A DNA stretch of 64,000 nucleotides, taken from Atrina japonica. Lineage: Eukaryota; Mollusca; Bivalvia; Pterioida; Pinnidae. Position numbers and translations under genes: made by a program. The stretch is from positions 1 to 64,000 of the forward strand of contig BROG01000444.1 of NCBI GenBank assembly GCA_030159075.1, in the 5' to 3' direction. Each line of letters starts with the position of its first letter. Positions within the stretch are counted from its first letter, which is position 1. This document shows, piece by piece, positions 52,501 to 55,400 of this stretch. The notes under the pieces were generated by a model. It worked only from the letters and a program-made list of their open reading frames with translations. It was not told the DNA's origin and did no database searches.

Positions 52501-52782
52501 TCAATTCAAGAAAACTGATTAATTGAAAATTGTAGTTTTTAAGCTATCAGTCATCTTGAATTTGATCAGTAAGTAAATAGGTGACGTCACGTTGTAAAAA
52601 CCGCCTGTGCGTGTAGCGGGTTTCGTTTTTACATTTTTTACACGCTACCCCAAAATTAAAGTTCCAGGCAATAACTTATCCTGATCTATTGAAGCTTTAA
52701 CATGCAACATTACCCGATCCCACTCCAACCATTCCTTAACTTTTGCGTCTAATTCAGTGTCTCCTGTTCCTTTTGCAGACAT
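5007..52782 (-). CDS. PGM2: Phosphoglucomutase-2 / phosphopentomutase, complete 18-exon gene
   Basis: Cytosolic alpha-D-phosphohexomutase family enzyme. Vertebrate PGM2 interconverts ribose-1-P and ribose-5-P (and deoxyribose phosphates) and also acts on glucose-1-P; this role is inferred from homology. I assembled the exons by splice sites, phase and similarity to the family. In transcription order: 52782-52714, 50285-50186, 48754-48687, 45593-45505, 44623-44539, 44123-44016, 40215-40046, 39066-38943, 35696-35631, 34979-34882, 32946-32846, 30190-30108, 28510-28417, 27345-27216, 21305-21203, 17473-17387, 7293-7160, 5115-5007. Total 1818 bases, 605 residues. The start ATG has an in-frame TAG 27 bases upstream and no other ATG between. 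Catalytic Ser155 lies in TASHNP, the metal ligands are D312/D314/D316 in DPDADR, the sugar loop FEEAIG is at 414-419 and the phosphate loop RTSGTEPK at 549-556. No frameshift or missing catalytic residue, so it should be functional. The vertebrate paralogue PGM2L1 (glucose-1,6-bisphosphate synthase) cannot be excluded by eye; an invertebrate pre-duplication orthologue is most likely. Confidence 0.95.
5255..6598. repeat. 34-bp minisatellite, ~39 copies, PGM2 intron 17
   Basis: The unit contains GTCAGGTCCTGTTGTATTAA then an AGAACACTCTTCAA or AGAGTAATAGTCAA variant. Starts at 5341 and 5375 give the period. At least two unit variants alternate, and higher-order blocks (e.g. 5830-5950) are repeated, indicating unequal exchange. 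Confidence 0.95.
6605..6794. mobile_element. Short pogo-like MITE
   Basis: Starts TACTGTGGAATCTTGTTA and ends TAATGAGATTGCAATGTA, imperfect inverted repeats flanked by TA. Internal sequence (TGAAATCGGATGAGTC) matches the longer relative at 40328-40822. Non-coding, 188 bases. Confidence 0.7.
7160..7293 (-). CDS. PGM2: PGM2 exon 17 (residues 526-570, phosphate loop)
   Basis: Encodes [13 protein letters not shown] and the domain-4 phosphate-binding loop [12 protein letters not shown] (549-560). Donor GTAAGT; two bases of codon 570 are here. Confidence 0.97.
7330..8325 (+). mobile_element. Pearl/Helentron-like dispersed element, intron 16
   Basis: Begins with a diverged copy of the GACCCGATGGGCATTAACAG / TCACCTGAG head. 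Carries internal ~170-bp tandem cores (GGGGAAATAACACCCATAAG..., repeated near 7465, 7625 and 7850) and ends in a degraded terminal hairpin followed by GACCTAAAAAGG near 8310. Non-coding; class inferred from shared layout with the other copies in this gene. Confidence 0.6.
9480..9655 (+). mobile_element. 3' remnant of the ...GAGCTAAAAA family
   Basis: Ends TAGCTCACTTGAGCTAAAAA after GATGGACACAGGAAAGGGAG, the usual 3' end of this family with the hairpin partly deleted. Everything 5' of ~9480 is unrecognisable AT-rich DNA. Confidence 0.5.
9758..11210 (+). mobile_element. Pearl/Helentron-like element, ACAAGAGGCCC family
   Basis: Head ACAAGAGGCCCAAGGGGGCT then TCGCTCACCTG; internal ~170-bp cores with AACCTGACAATTT, TTTTGTAGATCTTTGCAT and CAAGATAATGTCAAAAA-type segments (near 10100, 10260 and 10430). 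The tail has ACGGACGACGACTG. About 1.45 kb and non-coding. The 3' hairpin is not clear. Confidence 0.6.
12001..12327. mobile_element. Foldback MITE with ~53-bp terminal inverted repeats
   Basis: Left arm 12001-12054 (starts GAACCTCATCCAATCATGCT) and right arm 12275-12327 (ends GCATGATTGGATGAGTTC) are reverse complements with a few differences. The ~220-bp interior (12056-12205) occurs inverted at 17165-17325. Immediately right of the element, 12328-12383 repeats part of the interior family (GGGTATTTATACTGCATATT). Confidence 0.75.
12400..17150. other. Intron 16, unassigned AT-rich sequence
   Basis: No exon, RNA gene or repeat unit recognised. Open frames here are short and lack motifs; (TTTG)n-like runs occur near 13320-13360. 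Confidence 0.5.
17160..17330 (-). repeat. Inverted copy of the 12-kb foldback-element interior
   Basis: Reverse-complement match to 12056-12205: shared GATGGCAGTACTGACACATG, GACCTCTTTAAAGG and AATATGCAGTATAAATACCC. It ends about 60 bases from the PGM2 exon 16 donor. Confidence 0.7.
17387..17473 (-). CDS. PGM2: PGM2 exon 16 (residues 497-525)
   Basis: Encodes [20 protein letters not shown] then KP, matching the family's RDLTTGYDDSQPDKK. Exactly 29 codons, phase 0 at both ends. It is separated from exon 17 by the longest intron (about 10.1 kb). Confidence 0.96.
17480..19990. other. Intron 15, mostly unassigned
   Basis: AT-rich. 18230-18760 is less AT-rich and could be a decayed coding or retroelement segment, but I could not identify it. 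A GGGCTAGCCCT palindrome occurs at 18907-18917 and poly-A at about 19640-19656. Confidence 0.4.
19998..20088 (-). mobile_element. Single copy of the ~88-bp mini-MITE
   Basis: Opens TTAACTCATCAACCCCTG and closes GGGTTGAATGAGTTAA, near-perfect terminal inverted repeats ending in TTAA. Inverted relative to the triplet at 4556-4818. Confidence 0.75.
21203..21305 (-). CDS. PGM2: PGM2 exon 15 (residues 462-496)
   Basis: Encodes [20 protein letters not shown] then RMFDDLRN, matching vertebrate YGYHITKASYFICHD and the following KLFENLRN. Followed by donor GTAAGT. Confidence 0.96.
21627..22250 (-). mobile_element. Dispersed element, GTGAGCTAAAAA family, inverted
   Basis: Reading on the minus strand it ends ...GGTGAGCTAAAAA, preceded by a hairpin (AGCTCACCTGAAC at 21630, AGGTTCAAGTGAG complement). 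Interior matches the copies at 27040-27195 and 30475-30780 (GACAGACAGACAA-type tail; GATCCATGCAGCAGTTTTGG-like core). Left limit uncertain. Confidence 0.6.
22900..23125 (-). pseudogene. hAT transposase fragment
   Basis: Minus-strand frame reads [13 protein letters not shown], then [20 protein letters not shown], resembling the hAT (ZNF862/KIAA1586-like) segment GRTKTT...PFSxxxDGSND...KLYPIVVR around the first catalytic aspartate. Only ~60 residues are recognisable; downstream the frame runs almost straight into the terminal repeat, so most of the transposase is deleted. A short related stretch occurs at 62093-62160. Confidence 0.6.
25465..25512. repeat. (AT)24 microsatellite
   Basis: Uninterrupted AT dinucleotide run inside the hAT-like element. 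Confidence 0.95.
26572..26834 (-). mobile_element. tRNA-derived SINE with 11-bp target duplication
   Basis: Flanked by perfect direct repeats GTGGTCAACAG (26561-26571 and 26835-26845). Read on the minus strand, the head has tRNA-like boxes (AGTCGGTAGCGCACTC; TCGAGTCCAGTCGG), the body TTTCCTGTCCTGCGGATGAG, and the end GGGAAGTTAAACAATAACAA with a CAAA tail. Same family at 28982-29252 and 39597-39883. Resembles mollusc V-/Meta-SINE types; family name not verified. The 84-aa open frame inside it is not a gene. Confidence 0.85.
27040..27195 (+). mobile_element. 3' end of the GTGAGCTAAAAA dispersed family
   Basis: Contains ACAGACAGATAGACGATGGA followed by a hairpin (AGCTCACTTGAAC / GTTCAGGTGAGCT, 27162-27191). 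The 22620-22840 segment resembles the part right of the hAT element, suggesting the hAT and the SINE both landed in one older element. Confidence 0.6.
27216..27345 (-). CDS. PGM2: PGM2 exon 14 (residues 419-462)
   Basis: Contains [11 protein letters not shown] (425-435), equivalent to vertebrate FVLDKDGVSAA, then the helix ending [11 protein letters not shown]. Donor GTAAGT. Confidence 0.97.
27426..28240. repeat. 42-bp minisatellite, ~19 copies, intron 13
   Basis: The unit contains CTAACTAGATTATTATCTTT and CTAAACAACATTACTGTGG. Starts at 27481 and 27523 give the period. Variants replace TATCTAACTAG with CATCTTACTAG. Begins about 80 bases from exon 14. Confidence 0.95.
28417..28510 (-). CDS. 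PGM2: PGM2 exon 13 (residues 388-419, sugar loop)
   Basis: Encodes [11 protein letters not shown] (388-398) and the sugar-specificity loop FEEAIG (414-419). The acceptor follows TTCTTTTT. Leaves one base for exon 14. Confidence 0.97.
28830..29955. repeat. 37/41-bp minisatellite interrupted by a SINE, intron 12
   Basis: The unit contains CTGGAGTCAATACAATATGC and CCTCTCCCTGATCTTC. Two unit lengths occur (29351 to 29388 is 37; 29388 to 29429 is 41). Interrupted at 28982-29252 by a SINE. Confidence 0.95.
28982..29252 (+). mobile_element. tRNA-derived SINE inside the minisatellite
   Basis: Same family as 26572-26834, opposite strand. Head with CTCAGTCAGAGGCATGC and GTTTGAGTCCAG boxes; tail TGTTAAACAACAATAAACAA. 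CTCTGATCTT flanks both sides (28972-28981 and 29253-29262); since that string is part of the minisatellite unit it only weakly supports a target duplication. The 110-aa minus-strand open frame here is not a gene. Confidence 0.85.
30108..30190 (-). CDS. PGM2: PGM2 exon 12 (residues 360-387)
   Basis: Encodes [19 protein letters not shown] then KEGFNFM, matching vertebrate [16 protein letters not shown]. Acceptor TTGTAG, donor GTATGT. Confidence 0.96.
30245..30470. repeat. 43-bp minisatellite, ~5 copies, intron 11
   Basis: The unit contains CTATCATTACTTACATTTTA and ACTTCCTCATTGCTTTGTG. Starts at 30308 and 30351 give the period. Begins ~55 bases from the exon 12 acceptor. Confidence 0.9.
30475..30780 (+). 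mobile_element. GTGAGCTAAAAA-family dispersed element
   Basis: Starts GTAGATCACTCAGATAAAGT, includes CATGCAGCGGTTCTGG and a (GACA)n-type tail near 30715. Ends with hairpin AGCTCAATTGAACC / GGTTCAGGTGAGCT at 30748-30776. Closely related to 34005-34260. Confidence 0.65.
31685..32550. repeat. ~53-bp minisatellite, ~16 copies, intron 11
   Basis: The unit is TAGCTGTTTAAAACAGATGC plus TTTGTTGTTTAAACAGATGA. Starts near 32020, 32073 and 32125. Each unit contains the 8-bp palindrome GTTTAAAC and is itself built from two related half-units (TTTAAACAGATG-like). Confidence 0.9.
32846..32946 (-). CDS. PGM2: PGM2 exon 11 (residues 326-360)
   Basis: Encodes [16 protein letters not shown] (residues 331-346), the counterpart of the vertebrate FSGNELGALLGWW box in domain 3. 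Phase: one base at each end is shared with neighbouring exons. Confidence 0.96.
33170..34480 (+). mobile_element. Compound of dispersed elements, intron 10
   Basis: 33170-33770 has TTTTGAGCCCCTATGGGTCC cores repeated near 33340 and 33510. At 33772 a fresh head ACAAGAGGCCCATGGGCC begins, followed by CACTCAGATACAATTAG, CATGCAGCGGTTCTGG and GGACGGACAGACAGACG (ends ~34245). A third 3' end AAGTGAGCTAAAAAGG is at 34465-34480. Probably two or three insertions; limits uncertain. Confidence 0.5.
34625..34872. repeat. 43-47-bp minisatellite, ~5 copies, abutting exon 10
   Basis: The unit contains ATCTAAAGTTTTCTGGCTAT and TTTCTAAGTGTTTGATTTTG. Its right edge lies about ten bases from the exon 10 donor (34882), so array changes could reach the splice region. 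Confidence 0.9.
34882..34979 (-). CDS. PGM2: PGM2 exon 10 (residues 294-326, metal-binding loop)
   Basis: Encodes the Mg2+-binding loop DPDADR at residues 312-317 (D312, D314, D316) followed by LAIAEK. Donor GTAAAT. A 43-47-bp minisatellite ends only about ten bases beyond this donor. Confidence 0.97.
35631..35696 (-). CDS. PGM2: PGM2 exon 9 (residues 272-293)
   Basis: Encodes [19 protein letters not shown], almost identical to vertebrate PGM2. The smallest exon (66 bases), phase 0 at both ends, so skipping it would preserve frame. Acceptor follows an A/T tract, donor GTAGGTAG. Confidence 0.96.
36156..37067 (+). mobile_element. 912-bp pearl/Helentron-like element with 3' hairpin
   Basis: Present in copy 1 of the duplication and absent at the same point in copy 2 (37813/37814), so both ends are defined. 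Layout: head ACAAGGCAAATT with subterminal AGTCCCCTACCGG (36180-36192); about 2.7 internal cores of ~145-162 bp (GTCAAAAATCAGTGGACCGT near 36540, 36700 and 36845); GACGGACAGACAGACAGACG-type microsatellite 36968-37024; terminal hairpin TAGTCCCC ... GGGGACTA (37036-37067) with an inner CGGC/GCCG stem. No target duplication; on the minus strand it lies between T and T. This matches published descriptions of bivalve pearl elements and Helentron-associated non-autonomous elements. Non-coding. Confidence 0.8.
37760..38037 (+). mobile_element. 278-bp pearl-like element (uninterrupted copy)
   Basis: Head ACAAGAGCTGTTTGTAAAAA with subterminal TTATGCCCCCTCC; short core; ACCAACCTACCTACC simple sequence; terminal hairpin TATGCCCCTCCTT / AAAGGAGGCATA (38008-38036). 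The duplicate copy at 36102-36155 plus 37068-37292 is split by the 912-bp element. Confidence 0.65.
38190..38748 (+). mobile_element. Pearl-like element, ACAAGGCAAATT family
   Basis: Head ACAAGGCAAATTTGAAG as in the 912-bp element, then TAGTCCTCCATGG; two ~168-bp cores (AACAAGATCTTGGTATCAT near 38312, AACAAGATGTTGGTACCAT near 38481); GACAGACAGACTGATGGATG tail; and AACCTATAGTCCACTCTGG before a small CTGGT/ACCAG hairpin at the end. More diverged than the 36-kb copy. Confidence 0.65.
38943..39066 (-). CDS. PGM2: PGM2 exon 8 (residues 230-271)
   Basis: Contains TAMHGVG (residues 243-249), the domain-2 turn conserved across phosphohexomutases. Two AGs lie at the acceptor; only the upstream one (exon start 39066) keeps frame, because the other gives an immediate TAA. 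Donor GTAAGC. Confidence 0.95.
39205..39495 (+). mobile_element. Fragment of ACAAGAGGCCC / CTAAA-end family
   Basis: Contains AGCCCCTTTTCATTTGCAAA, GCCCACTAGTTCTTGAGAAG and GATGACGGACAAAAGAC, strings shared with 8040-8300 and 33350-33500. Ends in a worn 3' end near 39490. Confidence 0.5.
39597..39883 (-). mobile_element. tRNA-derived SINE, intron 7
   Basis: Third copy of the SINE family seen at 26572 and 28982. Minus-strand head GGCTCAGTCAGTAGCACT and GAGTTCGAGTTC boxes; end GGGACGTTAAACAACAATAA plus CAAA tail. TTGGTTTA occurs on both flanks (39589-39596 and 39884-39891), a possible 8-bp target duplication. Confidence 0.85.
40046..40215 (-). CDS. PGM2: PGM2 exon 7 (residues 174-230)
   Basis: Encodes [14 protein letters not shown] followed by [11 protein letters not shown] and a variable linker between domains 1 and 2, ending ELCYF. 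Longest coding exon (170 bases). The linker is the least conserved part of the family, so identity here rests on the flanking motifs and on phase. Confidence 0.93.
40328..40822. mobile_element. Pogo-like MITE, 495 bp, intron 6
   Basis: Terminal inverted repeats CAGTGGAATCTCATTATGTC and its counterpart ending GATAGTGAGATTCCACTG, flanked on both sides by TATATG. The CAGT...TA-flanked ends resemble pogo/Tigger. Non-coding; related to 6605-6794. Confidence 0.75.
41431..43830 (+). mobile_element. Pearl-like element interrupted by a second one
   Basis: Outer element: head ACAAGAGAGCTCCAAGGAGC with TCTTGCCTGC (41431-41511); after 43321 come ~150-bp cores (GGCACATCTAGGGTACATGG near 43385, 43525 and 43685) and an end near TATCCCTTTGTCTCGCC (43808-43824). 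The head motif TCTTGCCTGC is the complement of GCAGGCAAGA at the 3' end of the sibling copy at 49681-50015, which supports joining the two pieces. The inner element is 41512-43320. Confidence 0.55.
41512..43320 (+). mobile_element. 1.8-kb Helentron-like element with doubled 3' hairpin
   Basis: Head AACTAGAGCTGAGC then subterminal GGTCATCCGA (41548-41557). About seven ~143-bp cores with GTGACCTTGACCTTTCATCG (starts near 42015, 42158, 42301 and 42443). Terminal hairpins TAGGGTCATCCGA / TCGGATGACCCTA at 43248-43280 and again at 43288-43320. Non-coding. Some copies of GTGACCTTGACC resemble nuclear-receptor half-sites, but they are just part of the core repeat. Confidence 0.7.
44016..44123 (-). 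CDS. PGM2: PGM2 exon 6 (residues 138-173, catalytic serine)
   Basis: Carries the catalytic loop, with TASHNP at residues 153-158; Ser155 is the phospho-carrier and is followed by [10 protein letters not shown]. The equivalent human residue is Ser165. Exactly 36 codons in phase 0, with CAG/GTAC donor. Confidence 0.97.
44539..44623 (-). CDS. PGM2: PGM2 exon 5 (residues 109-137)
   Basis: Encodes [20 protein letters not shown] then SRMCPTPYV, matching the vertebrate stretch with GIPVYLF and TPTPFV. It forms the strand leading to the catalytic-serine loop. Donor GTGAGTA; exon ends in phase 0. Confidence 0.95.
44826..45055 (+). mobile_element. tRNA-derived SINE (second family), intron 4
   Basis: Head GGTAATGGCCAAGTGGTTAA resembles a tRNA Ser/Leu-type A box; the body has CACTGGTTGCCACTAAAATT and the end GTGTGGTATAAAAAAAATTC. 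The B box is degraded. No clear target duplication. Confidence 0.55.
45120..45396. mobile_element. Mariner/pogo-like MITE, intron 4
   Basis: Opens TACAGTGAAATTTGTATATA and closes CACCAAAGTTCTACTGTA; inverted ends with TA. Internal ACTGGTCTTTATATGGAC / GGTCTTTATATAGAGG strings are typical of non-coding Tc1-mariner relatives. An internal GTTTTACTGCA near 45288 could be an alternative end. Confidence 0.55.
45505..45593 (-). CDS. PGM2: PGM2 exon 4 (residues 80-109)
   Basis: Encodes [20 protein letters not shown] and [10 protein letters not shown]. The GYDGRHNS segment corresponds to the family's SFDARxxS box. Acceptor follows a T-rich tract, donor GTAAGA; two bases carry into exon 5. Confidence 0.95.
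45690..46905. repeat. 34/35-bp minisatellite, ~35 copies, intron 3
   Basis: The unit contains GTTTGATTGGGGTGTATCCC and ACAGATCTTGAGAA. Because 34 and 35 are not multiples of 3 and the unit lacks stops, long frames (up to 268 aa) stay open in several frames and on both strands; they are not genes. Right edge (46680-46905) has a diverged variant with TGGAATGCATCTCACAG. Confidence 0.95.
47430..48065. repeat. ~23/46-bp minisatellite, intron 3
   Basis: Alternating ACATGACTGTACATGATACA and TGACTGTACAGTAAACATCT units. TGTACA and the CTGTACAG palindrome recur throughout. Confidence 0.9.
48170..48253 (+). mobile_element. Mini-MITE copy, intron 3
   Basis: TTTAACTCATTCACCCCTG ... CAGGGGTTAATGAGTAAA, same family as 4556-4818 and 19998-20088. 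Confidence 0.75.
48291..48515 (+). mobile_element. tRNA-derived SINE with 11-bp target duplication, intron 3
   Basis: Flanked by perfect AATAAATATAG repeats (48280-48290 and 48516-48526). Head GGGTAGTGCAGTGGTTAGCA and CCCAGGTTCAATCC are good A and B boxes; tail AAATAAATAAAGTTTA. A different SINE family from the one at 26572. Confidence 0.85.
48687..48754 (-). CDS. PGM2: PGM2 exon 3 (residues 57-79)
   Basis: Encodes [20 protein letters not shown] then TTQ, the near-invariant N-terminal phosphohexomutase motif; Arg59/Arg61 lie in the active-site-proximal loop. Acceptor TTCCAG, donor GTATGTA. The split glycine 57 joins G from exon 2 with GA here. Confidence 0.96.
49120..49408. repeat. 54-bp minisatellite derived from a mariner end, intron 2
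   Basis: Five copies; starts at 49141 and 49195 give 54 bp (18 codons), so both strands carry ~118-aa open frames by chance. On the minus strand each unit holds ATTATTTTTGGAACACCCCA, which resembles mariner 3' termini, and the transposase relic lies immediately to the right. Confidence 0.85.
49438..49674 (-). pseudogene. Mariner-type transposase relic (C-terminal part)
   Basis: Reading on the minus strand from ~49674: [20 protein letters not shown], then a stop, [18 protein letters not shown], a stop, and [15 protein letters not shown]. This is the C-terminal DD34D-type mariner signature (PHPPYSPDLAPCDFFLFPK; final catalytic Asp present) and its end (W..CI...G). Two in-frame stops (TGA, TAA) make it dead. 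The remaining ~70% of the gene is absent. No other transposase sequence is nearby. Confidence 0.8.
49681..50015 (+). mobile_element. 3' part of the GGGTACATGGGG pearl-like family
   Basis: Two ~150-bp cores (GGCACATCTAGGGTACATGG near 49708) matching 43330-43800. Ends in an imperfect hairpin GTCTCATTTCTGC / GCAGGCAAGAC at ~49984-50011. Confidence 0.6.
50186..50285 (-). CDS. PGM2: PGM2 exon 2 (residues 24-57)
   Basis: Encodes [16 protein letters not shown] and continues to RMEFGTAG, the conserved N-terminal box that leads into the GLRxxMGxG loop. Acceptor CCTAG, donor GTATAAC; leaves one base for the next exon. A GC-rich 28-bp minisatellite begins only about 60 bases upstream of the acceptor. 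Confidence 0.95.
50350..50512. repeat. 28-bp GC-rich minisatellite, 6 copies, intron 1
   Basis: The unit contains CCTTTTCCATGGTGCGGGTG and CGGACAA, with a period of 28 (50355, 50383, 50411, 50439, 50467, 50495). Much richer in GC than its surroundings. About 65 bases upstream of the exon 2 acceptor; long frames here are artefacts. Confidence 0.95.
50515..52570. other. Intron 1, no gene or repeat recognised
   Basis: AT-rich. A short (TA)n run lies at about 52417-52432. Nothing else identified. Confidence 0.5.
52582..52589. promoter_or_regulatory. CRE-like palindrome TGACGTCA
   Basis: Perfect CREB/ATF consensus in intron 1, about 190 bases downstream of the PGM2 start codon, in a locally GC-richer patch (52580-52660) that also holds an imperfect hairpin GTGTAGCGGG / CACGCTACCCC. 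Role in PGM2 transcription is inference. Confidence 0.35.
52714..52782 (-). CDS. PGM2: PGM2 exon 1 (residues 1-23, start codon)
   Basis: Encodes the acidic N-terminus, [20 protein letters not shown] and on to WDR, matching the start of the family (the LEWD box). ATG is at 52782-52780 with G at -3. An in-frame TAG nine codons upstream rules out a longer form in this exon. Ends in phase 0 with a GTAATG donor. Confidence 0.93.
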
Positions 52783-53014
52783 AACTGCCAAATGATGCAG
52801 AAGATTCTACTGTAGCCTAATTTGTCAGATCATCGACTGTTTACAATTTTTTTCCAAATTTACAGACTTCTTTTAAAAGAAAAGAAAAACACATATGTAT
52901 ACCTTATTAATATATTTGCGATGACCTGCAGTATTTCCCAAAATAATATTTCATAAATAAAATAAAAACACTAAATAGTTATAATTTTTTGAAATGGATG
53001 TTAAAATATAATAA

Positions 53015-53236
53015 TTAACGATTTTCTTCTTTTTTTTCAAGATTGTAAAAATATAAATCTTTGTTTTGTTTAGATTTACAGTAACGTCTAAAAACTTCAA
53101 AGTGTCCATATTCGATAAGCCTAGCCCTCTCCGTTTCCGATTCTCTCCTTCGTTCAGAACAATAAAATATTAGCGCTGACACTAAAACAAGTCCGACAGA
53201 GAAAACAAGTCCCACACAAGCTCCAAGGTTTAAGTA
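53015..53236 (-). CDS. Possible small membrane-protein frame (doubtful)
   Basis: Minus-strand open frame of ~72 codons after a stop, without ATG. Residues GACVGLVFSVGLVLVSALIF form one hydrophobic span followed by a highly charged tail (SERRRESETERARL, ending KKEENR, stop). It lies ~230 bases upstream of the PGM2 ATG on the same strand. It could be the last exon of another gene (weak acceptor at CCTTGGAG) or chance: AACAAGTCCCAC strings near 53200 and 53360 show the DNA is locally repetitive. No family recognised. Confidence 0.2.
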   Translation of the reverse strand, partial: YLNLGACVGLVFSVGLVLVSALIFYCSERRRESETERARLIEYGHFEVFRRYCKSKQNKDLYFYNLEKKEENR

Positions 53237-53715
53237 TTAACGAATGTAAGTTGAATTCGATTTTTAATGTGTATTTAGGCATTTTCAGACGAAAAAAGTG
53301 TAAAAGGTTGGTTTTTATGCTGACGTACAGTCAAGAACGGCATCTCTCATCAAATTAAAACAAGTCCCACGGAAAAAGAGCGAGTCCCACAATAAACTAC
53401 GTAATCTACCGTGTCATTGTATATATTGATATATGCTAAACGATATTTAGGATATATAAAATATATCATTTTTCAAGAAATGTCATTCAAAGAATGTTTA
53501 CACAGCTGTCGAACACGAACGACAACTCCAGTTGAACTGTAATTTAAATGATTCTGCATGGTAACCGTATTCTATGGCAATTATTGGCCTAAATATTATT
53601 TTCTTCACACAATTTATAACGAATATAATGAATAATCAATATATCAAAATATTTACACTGAATAAGTGATATATCTATATGAGTAATTAATTCTCATTAA
53701 CTTTTACTTAATTAT

Positions 53716-53863
<148 letters not shown>

Positions 53864-54052
53864 TTAATGATGATACATATTTAAGGTAGGTCATCAAGTA
53901 CATATCTACACCCAAGTTATAAAATCAAAAACTTAGAAAAACCATCATTGACTGACTTTTTCTAATGTTGCAATCAATAGTTTTTGTGTAATAATGCATG
54001 TTGAAAAGTCGTCTGTTGGACGGGGAATAGTCCATCTCCAACGAATAAATTC

Positions 54053-54093
54053 AACGGCCCTTTTAAGGGCCATCCAACATACACGAAAAGAAA
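54053..54093 (+). promoter_or_regulatory. Histone-type 3' stem-loop and purine-rich element
   Basis: AACGGCCCTTTTAAGGGCCA at 54053-54072: a six-base-pair stem with a four-base loop that fits the metazoan histone mRNA consensus GGYYYUUYUNARRRCC at every position, followed by ATCCA and, 12 bases on, GAAAAGAAAC, resembling the histone downstream element bound by U7 snRNP. No histone frame ends upstream on this strand, so it is an orphan: a relic, a non-histone RNA, or chance. Confidence 0.45.
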
Positions 54094-54474
54094 CCTTAAC
54101 TGAAAGTGTGCAGTTTTTGTGTGTTTGTGTTATACTACAGTGGTAAGTCTAACCTATTGAAATGAATGTTAACATTCACTAGTTCTTTTACTTGATAAAA
54201 TTTTATTCGATAGAAATTGAAACTAGTCAATTCTAAAAAGAGTAACTTTAAAAAACTAGAGAATAAGTTCAGTTAGACCTCTGAGAGCTCATTTGGCATC
54301 CGAAGCTCGAAGAGTCAACATCGTCAGAAAAAATCCTCTGGGTGAGTGTTTCAATTTTTTATTTTATATACAGAAGTACAAAAACGTTATGAAATAATAC
54401 AGATACTGTTTTCATTGTCTGAACTTTGATACTTGCTGAAACGACGTAAGAGAACAACTTCATACTTCACAACT

Positions 54475-54670
54475 TTGCCACTTATGTCACTTGTGTCACT
54501 TTGTCACTTGTGTCACTTGTGTCACTTTGAGACTTCATAACTTAGAATAGAACGTTGCACACGTTGCAAACTTTGAAAACGGTACACACTTGATCACTTT
54601 GGCAAACTTTGAGAACGACACACACGCACTTGATCACTTTTGCAAACTTTGAGAACATTACACACTTTCA
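54475..54670. repeat. Short tandem repeats, CTTGTGTCACTT and ACTTTGAGAAC types
   Basis: 11-12-bp CACTTGTGTCACTT units (54478-54530) then ~50-bp units with TTGATCACTTTTGCAAACTT (54585-54665). Confidence 0.75.
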
Positions 54671-54784
54671 TGTTCCATGTATCTCCTGCCGTGAGATTAG
54701 TCTGAAAAAAGTAGACATCCCTTGATTCCATAGCCAAGATGGCTACCCTCCCTATACATCCTCCCTCTCTGGTTTAGTGCATAC

Positions 54785-55065
54785 AGTACATATAGAGTAA
54801 TCTCCCCTTTTGTTCCATCCCTATAGTCTATACAGAGTAATCTCCCCTTTGTTCTAGAGTCTATACAGAGTGATGTTTCAACTACAGAGTCTATACACAG
54901 TGATCTTCCCTTTGTTCCATCCATACAGACTATACAGAGTAATCTCACTTTTGTCCTACTCATACATGCTATACAGAGTGATCTCCCCATTGTCTCATCT
55001 ATACAGTCTATACACACTGATCTTCCTATTTGTCCTACTCATACAGTCATACAGTTCTAAAAAGA
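54785..55065. repeat. ~40-bp minisatellite, ~7 copies
   Basis: The unit contains ACAGAGTAATCTCCCCTTTG and TTCCATCCATACAGTCTAT. Starts near 54794 and 54834. Frames of 106 and 80 aa on the two strands are artefacts of this array. Confidence 0.85.
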
Positions 55066-55124
55066 GATTCACTCCCAGTCCGAAACTTGAAAAACCCAAC
55101 CTCTATCTTTAGCCGTTGACCTCT

Positions 55125-55400
55125 CATAAAATCACGTGACCTCTCGTGGCCCCGACCTCTTGTAACGAAGGCTCTCATTGGCTCGTTATCCAAGATGGCC
55201 GCCCCCACAACCTTCCAATTCCGGACATAGACACGCCTCCATGCTCAACGATTAGCTCTTTCTCCTTATTGCCAGGACAACATGACCTCACTTCTGGTGG
55301 GCAAATTCAAATTGACCAATCAGAAGCCAGCATTCTGATGATGTCATCAACAGCGCCACTGGTGGCGCCCACTAGCGGCAAAATTTGAATCTGCCCGCCA
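55125..55400. promoter_or_regulatory. GC-richer patch with CCAAT, CACGTG, CTCF-like motifs
   Basis: Locally GC-rich against a very AT-rich background. Contains TCACGTGACC (~55133), TTGACCAATCAGAAGC (~55313), TGATGATGTCATCA (~55336), a GCGCCAC/GTGGCGC hairpin (~55353) and, on the minus strand, CCGCTAGTGGGCGC (55365-55378), close to the CTCF core. About 2.4 kb upstream of PGM2. Could be a distal promoter or enhancer, or a dispersed repeat. The 80-aa frame at 55146-55388 has no recognisable domain and I do not call it a gene. Confidence 0.3.

Noticed and set aside
54697..55112. 106-aa and 80-aa frames on opposite strands
   Set aside because: Translation of the ~40-bp array at 54785-55065.
55146..55388. 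80-aa frame in the GC-richer patch
   Set aside because: No domain, no splice or promoter support; high GC alone lowers stop frequency.
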